Assembly (NCBI RefSeq): GCF_001297775.1
Contig: NZ_LIFX01000011.1
Location: 124,001-188,000 of the forward strand
Direction of reading: 5' to 3'
Source: Trabulsiella odontotermitis
GTDB lineage: Bacteria > Pseudomonadota > Gammaproteobacteria > Enterobacterales > Enterobacteriaceae
Length of the DNA: 64,000 nt
Made by a program: the position numbers and the translations under genes. The first letter of the stretch is position 1, and every line of letters starts with the position of its first letter. This document shows, one piece after another, positions 8,704 through 23,846 of the stretch. The notes below the pieces were generated by a model. The model worked only from the letters and a program-made list of their open reading frames with translations, was not told the DNA's origin and did not search any database.

Positions 8704-10626
8704 ATGCGCTATCGCGCAGAGATTGATGGATTAAGGGCGTTAGCTGTTGTCCCTGTTATTCTTTATCATGCTGGCTTTCTTTGGATACCTGGAGGATTTG
8801 TAGGTGTAGATGTTTTTTTTGTTATCAGTGGCTATCTTATCACTTCCATTCTCATGACTGATCTGGAAAATTCCAGGTTTAGCATCATCACTTTTTATGA
8901 GAGAAGAGCTAGACGTATATTGCCCGCCTTATTTGCAATGATAATATTGGTTATGCCACTTGCGTATTGTTATCTCCTTCCTGGCGATACGATAAATTTC
9001 TGGAAGAGTGTGTTAGCAGTCTGCTTTTTTGTCTCAAATTATCTTTTTTTATCTCTAACAGGCTATTTTTCACCTGATGTAGATTTAATGCCACTTTTAC
9101 ACACATGGAGTCTGGCGGTAGAAGAGCAGTTTTATATTTTCTTCCCTTTGATTTTATTTTGCTTATGGCGTTTAGGAACTCGCGCGATAATTTTTTTTCT
9201 CGCTTTGATCGGAGGCGTAAGTTTTTACTATGCTGACATAGGTTCGATCAGCGAACCCACATTTACATTTTATAGTATCACTACCAGAAGTTGGGAATTG
9301 ATTCTTGGAGCCTTTGCAGCGATTTATTTTCGGTCGGACTGCCAAATACATAAGCAAAGGATCATTGCGAGTTTATTGGGCTCGTGTGGCATCGGAGCGA
9401 TTATTTTCTCGATGTTATACATTACAGGATCGACACCCTATCCTGGCCGCTATGCTCTTCTACCAACTTTGGGGGCATTTCTAGTTATTATTTTCTGTTC
9501 AGAAACGAATTTCCCGGGGCGTATACTTAGTCTTAAGCCTATGGTTGGAATAGGGCTGATCAGCTATAGTGCCTATCTCTGGCATCAACCATTAATGGCC
9601 ATAGTAAGACACAAGTATATTATTGAGCCTTCCATCAATGTCATGATGTGTGTGATTTTAATCACAATGTTGTTGGCATATCTTAGTTGGCGTTTTATTG
9701 AAAAGCCCTTTAGAGGGAAAGGTAACATTACACGTTTGCAAATTTTTACTTATGCTGGTGTTGGAACATCTCTTTTTGTAACTATCGCAATTATTGGTGT
9801 TAAAACGCCTTATTTGAACCGGTTTGAGGGGAGTGAAATATATAACTCATCTGTTTATAGGTTGAGAGGAAATTTCGGACTATCTCAGCAATGCGAAAAG
9901 ACATTTTTTCATTCAAAAAACTGCCGTACATCAGATCAGCCTGAGATACTACTCTGGGGAGATTCGTATGCCTCGCACTTAGTAGGTCTGATCACTGCTT
10001 CAAAACCGGATGTCAAAATGATACAGGCTACAATTTCACAATGTTCGCCTGTGATTGGTGCATCATACGCTAATGTTATTTTTGGCGCCAAGCAGTGTAT
10101 TCAAGAGAATGATAAAGTTTTAAATTTTATTAAAAGGACACCTTCAATAAAGTATGTGGTTTTGGCTTCTCCGTTTGAAACTCTATCAAATAATGGGACA
10201 ATTCTTCTTCGAGATGGAACATTAATTAGCAAAGGGCGCGAGAAATATGTTTATTTGTTTAGAGAGACTGTTAAAGATATTATAGCATTAGGGAAAGTGC
10301 CAGTAATTGTCGCTCCTCCTATAAAAGACAAAAATAATGATATTGGATATTGCTTATTAAAGTCATCCTTATTAAAAAACAAATTATCAAATTGTGACTT
10401 TTCGGTGAAAGATATGCCTGATATTCAACGCGGTGTTTACAAAATAATCGGTGATATGCGCAAAAATGCAAAAGTGATATGGATGGATAGTTTAACCTGT
10501 AAAGACGAAAAATGTCTGGCTTCTGAAAATGGAGTGTTTTTCTATCGGGATAAAGGCCATTTGTCTTATGAAGGGAGCCAATATTTAGGTAAAAAATATA
10601 ATTTCTATAATATGATTGTGAATTAA
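8704..10626 (+). CDS. O-acyltransferase with SGNH domain (OafA/YrhL family)
   Basis: A 640-residue two-domain membrane enzyme that most likely O-acetylates O-antigen sugars. Residues 1 to about 350 form the acyltransferase-3 membrane domain with about ten segments, opening with DGLRALAVVPVILYHAG, which carries the R-x10-H motif (Arg11, His22). Residues from about 410 form a periplasmic SGNH domain with GDS (Ser421) and the catalytic pair in DKGH (Asp616, His619). All residues needed by the family are present, so it looks functional. It stands alone, is AT-rich, and is followed by an inverted repeat. The acyl group and target sugar are unknown; acetyl is typical. Confidence 0.88.
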   Translation: MRYRAEIDGLRALAVVPVILYHAGFLWIPGGFVGVDVFFVISGYLITSILMTDLENSRFSIITFYERRARRILPALFAMIILVMPLAYCYLLPGDTINFWKSVLAVCFFVSNYLFLSLTGYFSPDVDLMPLLHTWSLAVEEQFYIFFPLILFCLWRLGTRAIIFFLALIGGVSFYYADIGSISEPTFTFYSITTRSWELILGAFAAIYFRSDCQIHKQRIIASLLGSCGIGAIIFSMLYITGSTPYPGRYALLPTLGAFLVIIFCSETNFPGRILSLKPMVGIGLISYSAYLWHQPLMAIVRHKYIIEPSINVMMCVILITMLLAYLSWRFIEKPFRGKGNITRLQIFTYAGVGTSLFVTIAIIGVKTPYLNRFEGSEIYNSSVYRLRGNFGLSQQCEKTFFHSKNCRTSDQPEILLWGDSYASHLVGLITASKPDVKMIQATISQCSPVIGASYANVIFGAKQCIQENDKVLNFIKRTPSIKYVVLASPFETLSNNGTILLRDGTLISKGREKYVYLFRETVKDIIALGKVPVIVAPPIKDKNNDIGYCLLKSSLLKNKLSNCDFSVKDMPDIQRGVYKIIGDMRKNAKVIWMDSLTCKDEKCLASENGVFFYRDKGHLSYEGSQYLGKKYNFYNMIVN

Positions 10627-10690
10627 TAAGGTGATACTTATTCGTTTCCTTTCATCAGCTTGCGATAATAACATGTGAAATTTATAATAG

Positions 10691-10718
10691 ATGTCGGCAT
10701 CGAATAAGGTGCCGACAT
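10691..10718. terminator. Bidirectional terminator-like hairpin
   Basis: ATGTCGGCA (10691-10699) pairs with TGCCGACAT (10710-10718) between the convergent acyltransferase and epimerase genes. AT-rich tails flank both sides, but there is no long T-run. Confidence 0.55.
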
Positions 10719-10732
10719 AATTTTCAACCAAG

Positions 10733-11737
10733 TTATATTTTATAAAACTCGCGATACCAGTCGACGAAGTTTTTCACCCCGTCCTTCACTGATGTCTGTG
10801 GTTTAAAACCAATCACCTCATACAGCGCTTTGGTATCGGCGCTGGTATTCAGCACATCGCCTGGCTGGATCGGCATCATATTTTTATCCGCTTCAATACC
10901 TAACGCCTCTTCCAGCGCCGTAATGTAATCCATCAGTTCCACCGGTGAGCTATTACCGATGTTATAAACGCGGTAAGGAGCAGAACTGGTTGCCGGGGAG
11001 CCTGTCTCAACAGTCCAGTCCGGGTTGGCTTCAGGAATCACATCCTGCAGACGAATAATGGCTTCGGCAATGTCATCAATGTAAGTGAAGTCACGCTTCA
11101 TCTTGCCGTAGTTATAGACGTCAATGCTCTTGCCTTCAATCATCGCTTTGGTGAATTTAAACAACGCCATATCAGGGCGACCCCACGGGCCGTAAACGGT
11201 GAAAAAGCGCAAACCGGTGGTTGGCAAACCGTATAGGTGTGAGTAGGTGTGCGACATCAGCTCGTTGGCTTTTTTCGTCGCCGCATACAGCGAAACTGGA
11301 TGATCAACAGAGTCATCGGTGGCGAACGGCATTTTACGGTTCAGGCCATAGACCGAGCTGGATGAGGCATACAGCAGATGCTGAACGTGGTTATGTCGGC
11401 AGCCTTCCAGTATGTTCAGATGCCCGATCAGGTTTGACTCAGCATACGCATGCGGGTTTTCCAGCGAATAACGTACACCTGCTTGCGCGGCAAGGTGAAT
11501 CACGCGATCAAACTTCTCACTGGCAAACAGGGCTTCCATGGCGGCGCGGTCAGCCAGATCGATTTTATGAAAACTGAACTGTGGGGAGACGAGCCGGTCA
11601 AGACGCGCCTGCTTCAGACTCACATCGTAGTAGTCATTGAGATTATCGATTCCTACTACCTGATGTCCCGCTTTCAGCAATCTCTCGCTGACATGAAAAC
11701 CGATAAAACCGGCGGCTCCTGTTACCAGATATTTCAT
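10733..11737 (-). CDS. uge: UDP-glucuronate 4-epimerase
   Basis: Interconverts UDP-glucuronate and UDP-galacturonate, feeding LPS core or capsule synthesis. The 334-residue extended SDR has the NAD motif [10 protein letters not shown] near the N-terminus, the catalytic YAATK near residue 150, and the [13 protein letters not shown] segment typical of this epimerase rather than GalE. It lies opposite to wzzB with a shared upstream region of about 230 bp. Its substrate is the product of Ugd, encoded 5 kb away. Base composition is that of the core genome. The same position between ugd and wzzB is common in Enterobacter, Klebsiella and Citrobacter relatives. Confidence 0.92.
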   Translation of the reverse strand: MKYLVTGAAGFIGFHVSERLLKAGHQVVGIDNLNDYYDVSLKQARLDRLVSPQFSFHKIDLADRAAMEALFASEKFDRVIHLAAQAGVRYSLENPHAYAESNLIGHLNILEGCRHNHVQHLLYASSSSVYGLNRKMPFATDDSVDHPVSLYAATKKANELMSHTYSHLYGLPTTGLRFFTVYGPWGRPDMALFKFTKAMIEGKSIDVYNYGKMKRDFTYIDDIAEAIIRLQDVIPEANPDWTVETGSPATSSAPYRVYNIGNSSPVELMDYITALEEALGIEADKNMMPIQPGDVLNTSADTKALYEVIGFKPQTSVKDGVKNFVDWYREFYKI

Positions 11738-11969
11738 AGCATTCCCTCATTACACGCGCTCAGGAAGGCACTCTCGCCTTCATCTGTTACGAAAAGCAAA
11801 ATAATACCCGCCAGAGGTGAAAAAAGATAATCATAATCTACAATTAGCGTAGCCGCCGAAACCGGTAGACTCCTCGAAAATCAGGATAAATTCTGATAGT
11901 AATCGGCAGCTTAATCCGTAAACTAAATCACTTTGTGGATATTCCATCTTTGTCCTGTATAAGGTTCGT

Positions 11970-12953
11970 ATGACACAAGATAACAATAGTGGAACGGACA
12001 TGCGCCGTGTCGATTCGGAACAGATTGATTTAATTGATTTAGTTGTACAGCTTTGGCGTGGAAAAGTGACGATCGGCGTCTGTATTATCATTGCCATCCT
12101 GCTCGCGATGAGCTACCTGTTTTTTGCGAAAGAAAAATGGACCTCCACAGCGGTCATCACGCAACCTGATACCGCGCAAATTGCGACCTACAGCAATGCG
12201 TTAAATATTATCTACGGTGACGGCGCGCCAAAAGTGACGGATGTGCAGGAACGCGTCGTTGCTCGCTTTAACTCGGCACTTTCTGCGCTGTCTGAATCGC
12301 TGAATAACCAGGAAAAGCCAGAAAAACTGACGATTGAACCAGTGGTAAAAACCGAAAAGGTACCGCTGCAGATTACCTACCAGGGGCAGACTGCCGAAGG
12401 CGCGCAGCAGCAACTGGCGAAGTACATTCAACTGGTCGACGAACAGATCGCAAAAGAACTCGATGTTGATCTTAAAGACAACATTAAGCTGCAAATTGGC
12501 ACGCTGGGTGATTCCCTGCAAACGCAGGAGAAGGTGGCGCAGGAGCAGAAAGATCTGCGCATCAAGCAGATTCAGGAAGCGCTGAAGTTTGCCGAGCAGG
12601 CGAACATCACCAAACCTCAGGTGCAGCAGACGCAGGACGTCACCCAGGACACCATGTTCCTGCTGGGGAGTGATGCGCTGAACTCAATGATTCAGAATGA
12701 ATCCACGCGTCCGCTGGTGTTTTCGCCAGCCTATTTCCAGACCAAACAGACTTTGCTGGATATCGAGAATCTGAAAATCGATCCGACCACCATTCATGCA
12801 TACCGCTACGTTATGAAGCCTGATTTGCCGGTTTACCGCGACAGCCCGAAACGCGCGTTAACGCTGGTGCTGGCGGTATTACTGGGCGGGATGATTGGCG
12901 CCGGTGTGGTGCTGGGGCGCAACGCGGTACGCAGCTATCGACCGAAGCAGTAA
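11970..12953 (+). CDS. wzzB: O-antigen chain length determinant protein WzzB
   Basis: Inner-membrane polysaccharide co-polymerase that sets the modal length of O-antigen made by Wzy. The 327-residue protein begins with the family segment EQIDLIDLVVQLWRGK, has a first membrane segment at about residues 35-55, a long periplasmic coiled-coil region, and a C-terminal membrane segment following the Pro-rich YRDSPKRA motif. Length and both membrane anchors match E. coli WzzB. It is separately transcribed and runs tail to tail with the his operon, sharing the hairpin at 12961-12984. Confidence 0.96.
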   Translation: MTQDNNSGTDMRRVDSEQIDLIDLVVQLWRGKVTIGVCIIIAILLAMSYLFFAKEKWTSTAVITQPDTAQIATYSNALNIIYGDGAPKVTDVQERVVARFNSALSALSESLNNQEKPEKLTIEPVVKTEKVPLQITYQGQTAEGAQQQLAKYIQLVDEQIAKELDVDLKDNIKLQIGTLGDSLQTQEKVAQEQKDLRIKQIQEALKFAEQANITKPQVQQTQDVTQDTMFLLGSDALNSMIQNESTRPLVFSPAYFQTKQTLLDIENLKIDPTTIHAYRYVMKPDLPVYRDSPKRALTLVLAVLLGGMIGAGVVLGRNAVRSYRPKQ

Positions 12954-12960
12954 CTGAGAT

Positions 12961-12984
12961 AAAAAACGGGCAGCAATGCCCGTT
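12961..12984 (-). terminator. his operon terminator
   Basis: AACGGGC (12965-12971) pairs with GCCCGTT (12978-12984). Read on the minus strand, the hairpin is followed by a run of six T, so it ends the his operon; wzzB may use it from the other side. Confidence 0.85.
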
Positions 12985-12994
12985 TCACTTCCCG

Positions 12995-13587
12995 CTATTT
13001 GTGCCGCTTTCTCAAGTTTTCAATCACTGTGGTTAAATCCAGATCCTGATCCTGCAGTAGTACCAGCAGGTGATACATCAAATCCGACGCTTCGTTCGTC
13101 AGTTCATCGCGATCATGTACTGTTGCCGCCAGTGCGGTTTCAACGCCTTCTTCGCCCACCTTCTGCGCGATGCGTTTGGTGCCGCTGGCATACAGTTTCG
13201 CGGTGTAGGAGCTGGCCGGGTCGGCAGTTTTACGTTCTGCCAGCAGTTGCTCGAGCTGATAGAGAAACAGCCACTGGTGGCTGGTATCGCCGAAACAGCT
13301 GGAAGTGCCTTTGTGGCAGGTGGGGCCGACCGGGTTCGCCAGTACCAGCAGCGTGTCGTTATCGCAATCCGGCGTAATACTGACCACGTTAAGCACGTTG
13401 CCGGAAGTCTCTCCTTTGGTCCACAGGCGCTGTTTCGTGCGGGAGAAGAAAGTCACCTTGCCGGTCTCCTGCGTTTTCGCCAGCGCGTCCTGATTCATAT
13501 AGCCCAGCATCAGCACTTCGCCGGAAATCGCGTGTTGAATGATGGCGGGCATCAGTCCGTCGGTTTTTTGCCAGTCCAGTTGTTCAG

Positions 13588-13594
<7 letters not shown>
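12995..13594 (-). CDS. hisI: Bifunctional phosphoribosyl-AMP cyclohydrolase / phosphoribosyl-ATP pyrophosphatase
   Basis: Performs the second and third steps of histidine synthesis: it removes pyrophosphate from phosphoribosyl-ATP and opens the purine ring of phosphoribosyl-AMP. The 199-residue fusion has the cyclohydrolase domain in the first half (metal-binding segment DCDNDTLL and Cys in [11 protein letters not shown]) and the pyrophosphatase domain in the second half ([18 protein letters not shown]). It is four residues shorter than the E. coli protein at the N-terminus. It is the last gene of the operon and overlaps hisF by 7 bp. Confidence 0.97.
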
Positions 13595-19099
<5,505 letters not shown>

Positions 19100-19104
19100 G
19101 GCGG

Positions 19105-20004
19105 TTACTCCATCATCTTCTCAATCGGCAGTACCAGAATCGAACTGGCACCAAGCACTTTCAGCTTTTCCATCGTCTCCCAGAACAGGGTTTCGCTGCT
19201 GACCATGTGCATCGCCACGCGCTGTTGGTCACCGGCCAGCGGCAGAATGGTCGGGCGCTCGGCGCCAGGCAGCAGGGAAATGACTTCTTCCAGACGTTCA
19301 GTTGGCGCGTGCAGCATGATGTATTTGGATTCGCGGGCCTGAATCACGCCCTGAATACGGGTCAGGAGTTTGTCGATCAACTGCTGTTTGGCGTCGTCCA
19401 TGTCACCGTCGCGCTGGATCAGACAGGCTTTTGAGCGGTAAATCACTTCCACTTCACGCAAGCCGTTGGCTTCCAGCGTCGCCCCGGTGGAAACCAGGTC
19501 GCAGATGGCGTCCGCCAGCCCGGCACGCGGTGCGACTTCTACCGAACCATTTAACAGACAGGATTTAAAGGAGATACCTTTCTGGTCGAGATAACGCTTC
19601 AGCAGGTGAGGATAGGAGGTGGCGATACGTTTGCCGTCGAGAGAGGCGGGGCCGTCCCAGACATCATCAACTTCCGTCGCCAGCGACAAGCGGCAGCCGC
19701 CGAAATCAAGACGACGCAGCGTGAAGTAACGCGGATCTTCGCCCTGCGCGCGACGGCTCAGCAACTCCTCTTCCAGCACGTTCTCACCAATAATGCCGAG
19801 GTCAACCACGCCATCCATGACCAGACCCGGGATGTCGTCGTCGCGTACGCGCAGAATATCAATGGGCATATTTTCGGCCAGCGCAATCAGACGCTGAGTG
19901 TGAAGATTAATTTTTATGCCGCAGCGGGCCAGTAATTCGCGTGAGTCTTCACTCAGGCGCCCTGATTTCTGAATAGCTATGCGTAAACGGCTGTTATCTG
20001 ACAT
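19105..20004 (-). CDS. hisG: ATP phosphoribosyltransferase
   Basis: First, feedback-inhibited step of histidine synthesis: joins ATP and PRPP. The ATG at 20004 gives 299 residues starting [20 protein letters not shown], the E. coli length. The frame stays open 40 codons further upstream through the attenuator, but those residues are unrelated to HisG and a TTTCCTC-complement ribosome-binding site (GAGGAAAT) precedes this ATG. The C-terminal ACT-like regulatory domain is present, so this is the long, histidine-inhibited form. It lies downstream of the his leader and attenuator. Confidence 0.98.
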   Translation of the reverse strand: MSDNSRLRIAIQKSGRLSEDSRELLARCGIKINLHTQRLIALAENMPIDILRVRDDDIPGLVMDGVVDLGIIGENVLEEELLSRRAQGEDPRYFTLRRLDFGGCRLSLATEVDDVWDGPASLDGKRIATSYPHLLKRYLDQKGISFKSCLLNGSVEVAPRAGLADAICDLVSTGATLEANGLREVEVIYRSKACLIQRDGDMDDAKQQLIDKLLTRIQGVIQARESKYIMLHAPTERLEEVISLLPGAERPTILPLAGDQQRVAMHMVSSETLFWETMEKLKVLGASSILVLPIEKMME

Positions 20005-20040
20005 TGTTATTTCCTCTGTATACCTGTCTGAAAGCGAACC

Positions 20041-20075
20041 AAAAAAAAGCCCCCGGAAGATGATCTTCCGGGGGC
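20041..20075 (-). terminator. his attenuator terminator hairpin
   Basis: GCCCCCGGAAGA (20049-20060) pairs with TCTTCCGGGGGC (20064-20075) around a 3-nt loop. On the minus strand it is followed by eight T (20048-20041). It lies between the leader peptide and hisG and is the terminator of the histidine attenuation system. Confidence 0.95.
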
Positions 20076-20139
20076 TCTCTCTTGCGTTCATGCACCACTG
20101 GAAGATCTGAATGTCTTCCAGCACACATCGCCTGAAAGA

Positions 20140-20196
20140 CTAGTCAGGATGATGGTGATGATGGTGATGATGGTGGTGTTTAAATTGAACGCTCAT
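20140..20196 (-). CDS. hisL: his operon leader peptide with ten His codons
   Basis: An 18-residue leader, MSVQFKHHHHHHHHHHPD, read on the minus strand between the his promoter and the attenuator. Ribosome stalling in the His run when charged tRNA-His is scarce lets the antiterminator form (established mechanism). The E. coli and Salmonella leaders have seven His codons; here there are ten. The DNA suggests one extra copy of a 9-bp unit (CAC CAT CAT). The ends of the peptide, VQFK and PD, match the known leaders. Confidence 0.93.
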   Translation of the reverse strand: MSVQFKHHHHHHHHHHPD

Positions 20197-20234
20197 AAAA
20201 TTCTCATTGAATGCTTATTCACACTATGCCTTTT

Positions 20235-20264
20235 AACCTAAACCACTTTTATCCCCGAAAGCAA
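20235..20264 (-). promoter_or_regulatory. his operon promoter
   Basis: On the minus strand TTGCTT (20264-20259) and TAGGTT (20240-20235) are 18 bp apart, the same elements and spacing as I recall for the E. coli his promoter. The start point would lie about 30 bp before hisL. Confidence 0.75.
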
Positions 20265-20372
20265 GGTCTTTTTTCCACCCATTATTGAATTCATATTGAT
20301 GCTATGAATTGTCAGTTCCGGTGGGCTGGCGTAGCCTTAAGGCAGGAGACCGAATGAGTCAGGAGATAACGC

Positions 20373-21197
20373 ATGAAAAAAGTCGCGATTGTCGGATTAG
20401 GGTGGCTGGGGATGCCGCTGGCGCTGTCGCTCACAGCGCACGGCTGGCAGGTCACGGGCAGTAAAACCACCCAGGATGGCGTGGAGGCGGCAAGGATGTG
20501 CGGGATCGACAGCTATCCCTTACGGCTGGAGCCTCAGCTGGTCTGCGAAACAGAAGATCTGGATGCGTTAATGAACGTCGACGCACTGGTGATCACGCTC
20601 CCGGCGCGTCGCAGCGGGCCGGGCGAGGAATTTTATCTTCAGGCAGTACAGGAAATCGTGGATTCCGCGCTGGCGTATCACATCCCGCGGATCATCTTCA
20701 CCAGTTCCACCTCGGTGTACGGTAATGCCTCTGGCACCATTAAAGAGAACACGCCACGCGAACCCGTCACCGCCAGCGGCCGGGTGCTGAAAGAGCTGGA
20801 AGACTGGCTGCATCATCTGCCGGGTACGTCGGTGGATATTCTGCGACTGGCCGGGCTGGTGGGGCCGGGGCGACATCCGGGGCGTTTTTTCGCCGGTAAG
20901 CAGGCGCCGGATGGCGAACAGGGCGTCAATCTGGTGCATCTGGAGGATGTGATTTCCGCCATTACGCTGCTGCTACAGGCTCCAAAGGGTGGACACATCT
21001 ATAATATATGTGCGCCGAAACATCCTTCGCGCGCGGTGTTTTATCCGCAAATGGCGAGGGAGCTGGGGCTGGAGCCGCCTTCCTTTGTTGCCGGAGACAG
21101 CAAAGAGAAGGGGAAAGTGATTGATGGCAGCCGGATTTGCAATGAACTCGGTTTCGAATATCAGTACCCTGATCCGCTGGTAATGCCGATGGAGTGA
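20373..21197 (+). CDS. yeeZ: NAD(P)-binding epimerase-like protein YeeZ
   Basis: A 274-residue SDR-like protein with the N-terminal dinucleotide motif VAIVGLGWLGMPLA and a TSSTSVYGNASG block resembling sugar-nucleotide epimerases. The classical YxxxK pair is not clearly kept, so its reaction is unknown. The homologue sits at the same place beside the his operon in E. coli. It is divergent from hisL across about 175 bp. It is followed 39 bp later by yeeY in the same direction, so the two are probably co-transcribed. Confidence 0.9.
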   Translation: MKKVAIVGLGWLGMPLALSLTAHGWQVTGSKTTQDGVEAARMCGIDSYPLRLEPQLVCETEDLDALMNVDALVITLPARRSGPGEEFYLQAVQEIVDSALAYHIPRIIFTSSTSVYGNASGTIKENTPREPVTASGRVLKELEDWLHHLPGTSVDILRLAGLVGPGRHPGRFFAGKQAPDGEQGVNLVHLEDVISAITLLLQAPKGGHIYNICAPKHPSRAVFYPQMARELGLEPPSFVAGDSKEKGKVIDGSRICNELGFEYQYPDPLVMPME

Positions 21198-21236
21198 CAT
21201 ACTGGCGGTCGAATCGCGCCACGCAAAGGAGCGACG

Positions 21237-22151
21237 ATGAAGCCACTGCTGGATGTCCTCATTATTCTTGATGCACTTGAAAAAGAAGGGAGCTTTGCTG
21301 CGGCGTCGGCAAAGCTCTACAAAACCCCCTCGGCGCTCAGTTACACCGTTCATAAGCTGGAAAGCGATCTCAACATTCAACTGCTCGACCGCAGCGGACA
21401 CCGCGCCACCTTCACCCGCACCGGCAAACTGTTGCTGGAAAAAGGGCGCGAGGTGCTGCACAGCGTGCGCGAACTGGAGCAGCAGGCCATCAAGCTTAAC
21501 GAAGGCTGGGAGAATGAGCTGATTATCGGCGTCGACGATACATTCCCTTTCTCCCTGCTGGCGCCGCTGATTGAAACTTTCTATCAAAGCCACAGCGTTA
21601 CCCGGCTGAAATTTATCAATGGCGTACTGGGCAGCTCGTGGGAAGCGCTGATCCGCGGGCGGGCGGACATTGTGGTCGGCGCGCTGCGGGACCCGCCACC
21701 GCAGAGCGGCTTTGCTTTTGCCGCACTGGGCGAACTGGAACATGTCTTCGTGGTTGCGCCGCATCATCCCCTGGCGCAGGAAAACGAACCGCTCAGCCGA
21801 CGCACTATCAAGCGTTATCGCGCCATCGTTGTGGGCGACAGCACCTCGCCGGAATGCCCTGCGTTCCGGCAGTTGTTAGAAGATCAGGACGCGATCACGG
21901 TCTTTGATTTCAAGACTAAACTGGAATTGCAGATAAGTGGTCTGGGATGCGGTTTTGTGCCGCGTTATATGGCACAACGTTTTCTTGATAGCGGCGCGCT
22001 GGTGGAGAAAAAAGTCGCCTCCTGGTCAGCGTTTGATCCGGTCTGGATTGGCTGGGATGAACAGACCGCCGGGCTTGCCAGCGCATGGTGGCGGGAGGCT
22101 ATTTTAGCAAATAGTGCCATAGCTGCGGTCTATCAGAAAAGGAGTGTTTAA
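21237..22151 (+). CDS. yeeY: LysR-family regulator YeeY
   Basis: A 304-residue LysR-type transcription factor. The N-terminal winged helix-turn-helix spans about residues 5-65 (SFAAASAKLYKTPSALSYTVHKLE), and the rest is a periplasmic-binding-like effector domain. The ATG has a GGAGCGACG ribosome-binding site. Its target is not known. The gene lies between yeeZ and plaP, as in E. coli, and a strong terminator separates it from plaP, so plaP is not simply read through from it. Confidence 0.9.
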   Translation: MKPLLDVLIILDALEKEGSFAAASAKLYKTPSALSYTVHKLESDLNIQLLDRSGHRATFTRTGKLLLEKGREVLHSVRELEQQAIKLNEGWENELIIGVDDTFPFSLLAPLIETFYQSHSVTRLKFINGVLGSSWEALIRGRADIVVGALRDPPPQSGFAFAALGELEHVFVVAPHHPLAQENEPLSRRTIKRYRAIVVGDSTSPECPAFRQLLEDQDAITVFDFKTKLELQISGLGCGFVPRYMAQRFLDSGALVEKKVASWSAFDPVWIGWDEQTAGLASAWWREAILANSAIAAVYQKRSV

Positions 22152-22251
22152 AAATCAGCCATTTATTGAAAAGTTTTTTTTGACGGCGCTCGCATTCGCT
22201 TGTTTTTAACAATCGTTGAGGGCACAATACGCCGCCTGCAAAATCAGAGAC

Positions 22252-22287
22252 TAACCGACGTTTTTTTAACGCGTCGGTTATTTTTTT
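22252..22287 (+). terminator. Rho-independent terminator between yeeY and plaP
   Basis: TAACCGACG (22252-22260) pairs with CGTCGGTTA (22272-22280), followed by seven T (22281-22287). It lies about 100 bp after the yeeY stop. Confidence 0.9.
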
Positions 22288-22437
22288 GCATCGCGTTTCG
22301 TCATTTAAAACCAAGAGGCCGGGCTTCGTACCGGATAGATACTTACCAAAAACCGACAGTTGTTGTCGCTGAGGATTCCAGAACAATGGGGCAATTTTTT
22401 GCTTACGCGACGGCATTCGCCGTAAAGGGGGATGACC

Positions 22438-23796
22438 ATGTCGCATAACGTTACTCCAAACACCTCTCGCGTGGAATTACGTAAAACGCTTACGCTGATT
22501 CCGGTTGTCATGATGGGCCTTGCCTATATGCAGCCGATGACGCTGTTCGATACATTTGGTATCGTTTCAGGCCTCACTGACGGTCATGTTGCGACGGCTT
22601 ACGCCTTTGCGCTGGTCGCCATTCTCTTTACTGCGCTGAGCTACGGTAAACTGGTTCGCCGTTTCCCGTCTGCTGGCTCGGCGTATACCTACGCCCAGAA
22701 ATCCATCAGCCCGACCGTAGGTTTTATGGTGGGCTGGTCATCGCTGCTGGACTACCTGTTCATGCCGATGATCAACATCCTGCTGGCGAAAATTTACTTC
22801 GAAGCGCTGGTGCCTTCCGTACCGTCGTGGATCTTCGTGGTGGCGCTGGTGGCCTTTATGACCATCTCGAACCTGCGCAGCATCAAGACCGTCGCGAACT
22901 TCAATACCCTGATTGTGATTCTGCAAATGGGGATTGTGGCGGTGATTGTGGGTCTCATCATTTACGGTGTCTCTCACGGTGAAGGCGCGGGGACGCTGAC
23001 CAGCACTCGTCCGTTCTGGTCCGAAGGCGCGCATGTGGTGCCGATGATCACCGGTGCGACGATCCTCTGCTTCTCGTTCCTGGGCTTTGATGGTATCTCC
23101 TCACTGTCGGAAGAGACCAAAGACGCCGAGCGCGTGATCCCGAAAGCGATTTTCCTGACCGCGCTGATTGGCGGTCTGGTGTTCATTGGTGCTTCTTACT
23201 TCCTGCAGCTCTATTTCCCGGATATCTCCCGCTTCAAAGATCCGGACGCGTCGCAGCCTGAAATCATGCTGTACGTAGCAGGCAAAACCTTCCAGTGGGG
23301 CGTGCTGATTTTCTCCAGCGTGACCGTTCTGGCTTCCGGTATGGCAGCGCATGCGGGGGTTTCTCGCCTGATGTACGTGATGGGGCGTGACGGCGTGTTC
23401 CCGACCCGCTTCTTCGGCTACATTCACCCGAAATGGCGTACTCCGGCATGGAACGTGCTGCTGGTCGGCGCGATTGCTCTGCTGGCGATTAACTTTGACC
23501 TGGTCACCGCCACGGCGTTGATCAACTTCGGCGCGCTGGTGGCGTTCACCTTCGTTAACCTCTCGGTGATCTCGCAGTTCTGGATCCGTGAGAAGCGCAA
23601 CAAAACCCTGAAAGATCACTTCAACTACCTGGTGCTGCCGGTGTGTGGTGCGCTGACGGTAGGTGCGCTGTGGATTAACCTGGAAGAGAGCTCCATGGTG
23701 CTGGGCCTGATCTGGGCCGGTATCGGTCTGGTCTATCTGGCCTGTGTGACCAAAAGCTTCCGTAACCCGGTGCCGCAGTACGAAGACATCGCGTAA
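22438..23796 (+). CDS. plaP: Putrescine importer PlaP
   Basis: Proton-driven putrescine uptake permease of the APC family; in E. coli it supports putrescine-dependent surface motility. The 452-residue protein has about 12 membrane segments and opens [18 protein letters not shown], as in E. coli. The second of two nearby ATG codons is chosen: AAAGGGGG ends 6 bp before it, while it directly abuts the first ATG at 22432. A strong terminator precedes the gene and another follows it. It is a paralogue of PuuP, encoded at 40235-41626; the two share most of their sequence motifs. Confidence 0.95.
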   Translation: MSHNVTPNTSRVELRKTLTLIPVVMMGLAYMQPMTLFDTFGIVSGLTDGHVATAYAFALVAILFTALSYGKLVRRFPSAGSAYTYAQKSISPTVGFMVGWSSLLDYLFMPMINILLAKIYFEALVPSVPSWIFVVALVAFMTISNLRSIKTVANFNTLIVILQMGIVAVIVGLIIYGVSHGEGAGTLTSTRPFWSEGAHVVPMITGATILCFSFLGFDGISSLSEETKDAERVIPKAIFLTALIGGLVFIGASYFLQLYFPDISRFKDPDASQPEIMLYVAGKTFQWGVLIFSSVTVLASGMAAHAGVSRLMYVMGRDGVFPTRFFGYIHPKWRTPAWNVLLVGAIALLAINFDLVTATALINFGALVAFTFVNLSVISQFWIREKRNKTLKDHFNYLVLPVCGALTVGALWINLEESSMVLGLIWAGIGLVYLACVTKSFRNPVPQYEDIA

Positions 23797-23815
23797 TTAA
23801 CGCGAACCGCAATGA

Positions 23816-23843
23816 AAAACCGGAGACTGTGTCTCCGGTTTTT
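23816..23843. terminator. Bidirectional terminator between plaP and sbcB
   Basis: A near-perfect hairpin with stem CCGGAGAC / GTCTCCGG and loop TGT. A-run and T-run flank it, so it can end plaP on the plus strand and sbcB on the minus strand. Confidence 0.9.
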
Positions 23844-23846
23844 TTA

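Noticed and set aside
20140..20196. Tandem ATGATGGTG repeat considered as a repeat array
   Set aside because: It is the His codon run of the his leader peptide, not a CRISPR or other array.
20973..21767. A 264-codon minus-strand frame across yeeZ and yeeY
   Set aside because: It crosses the boundary of two well-supported genes and has no recognisable domain.
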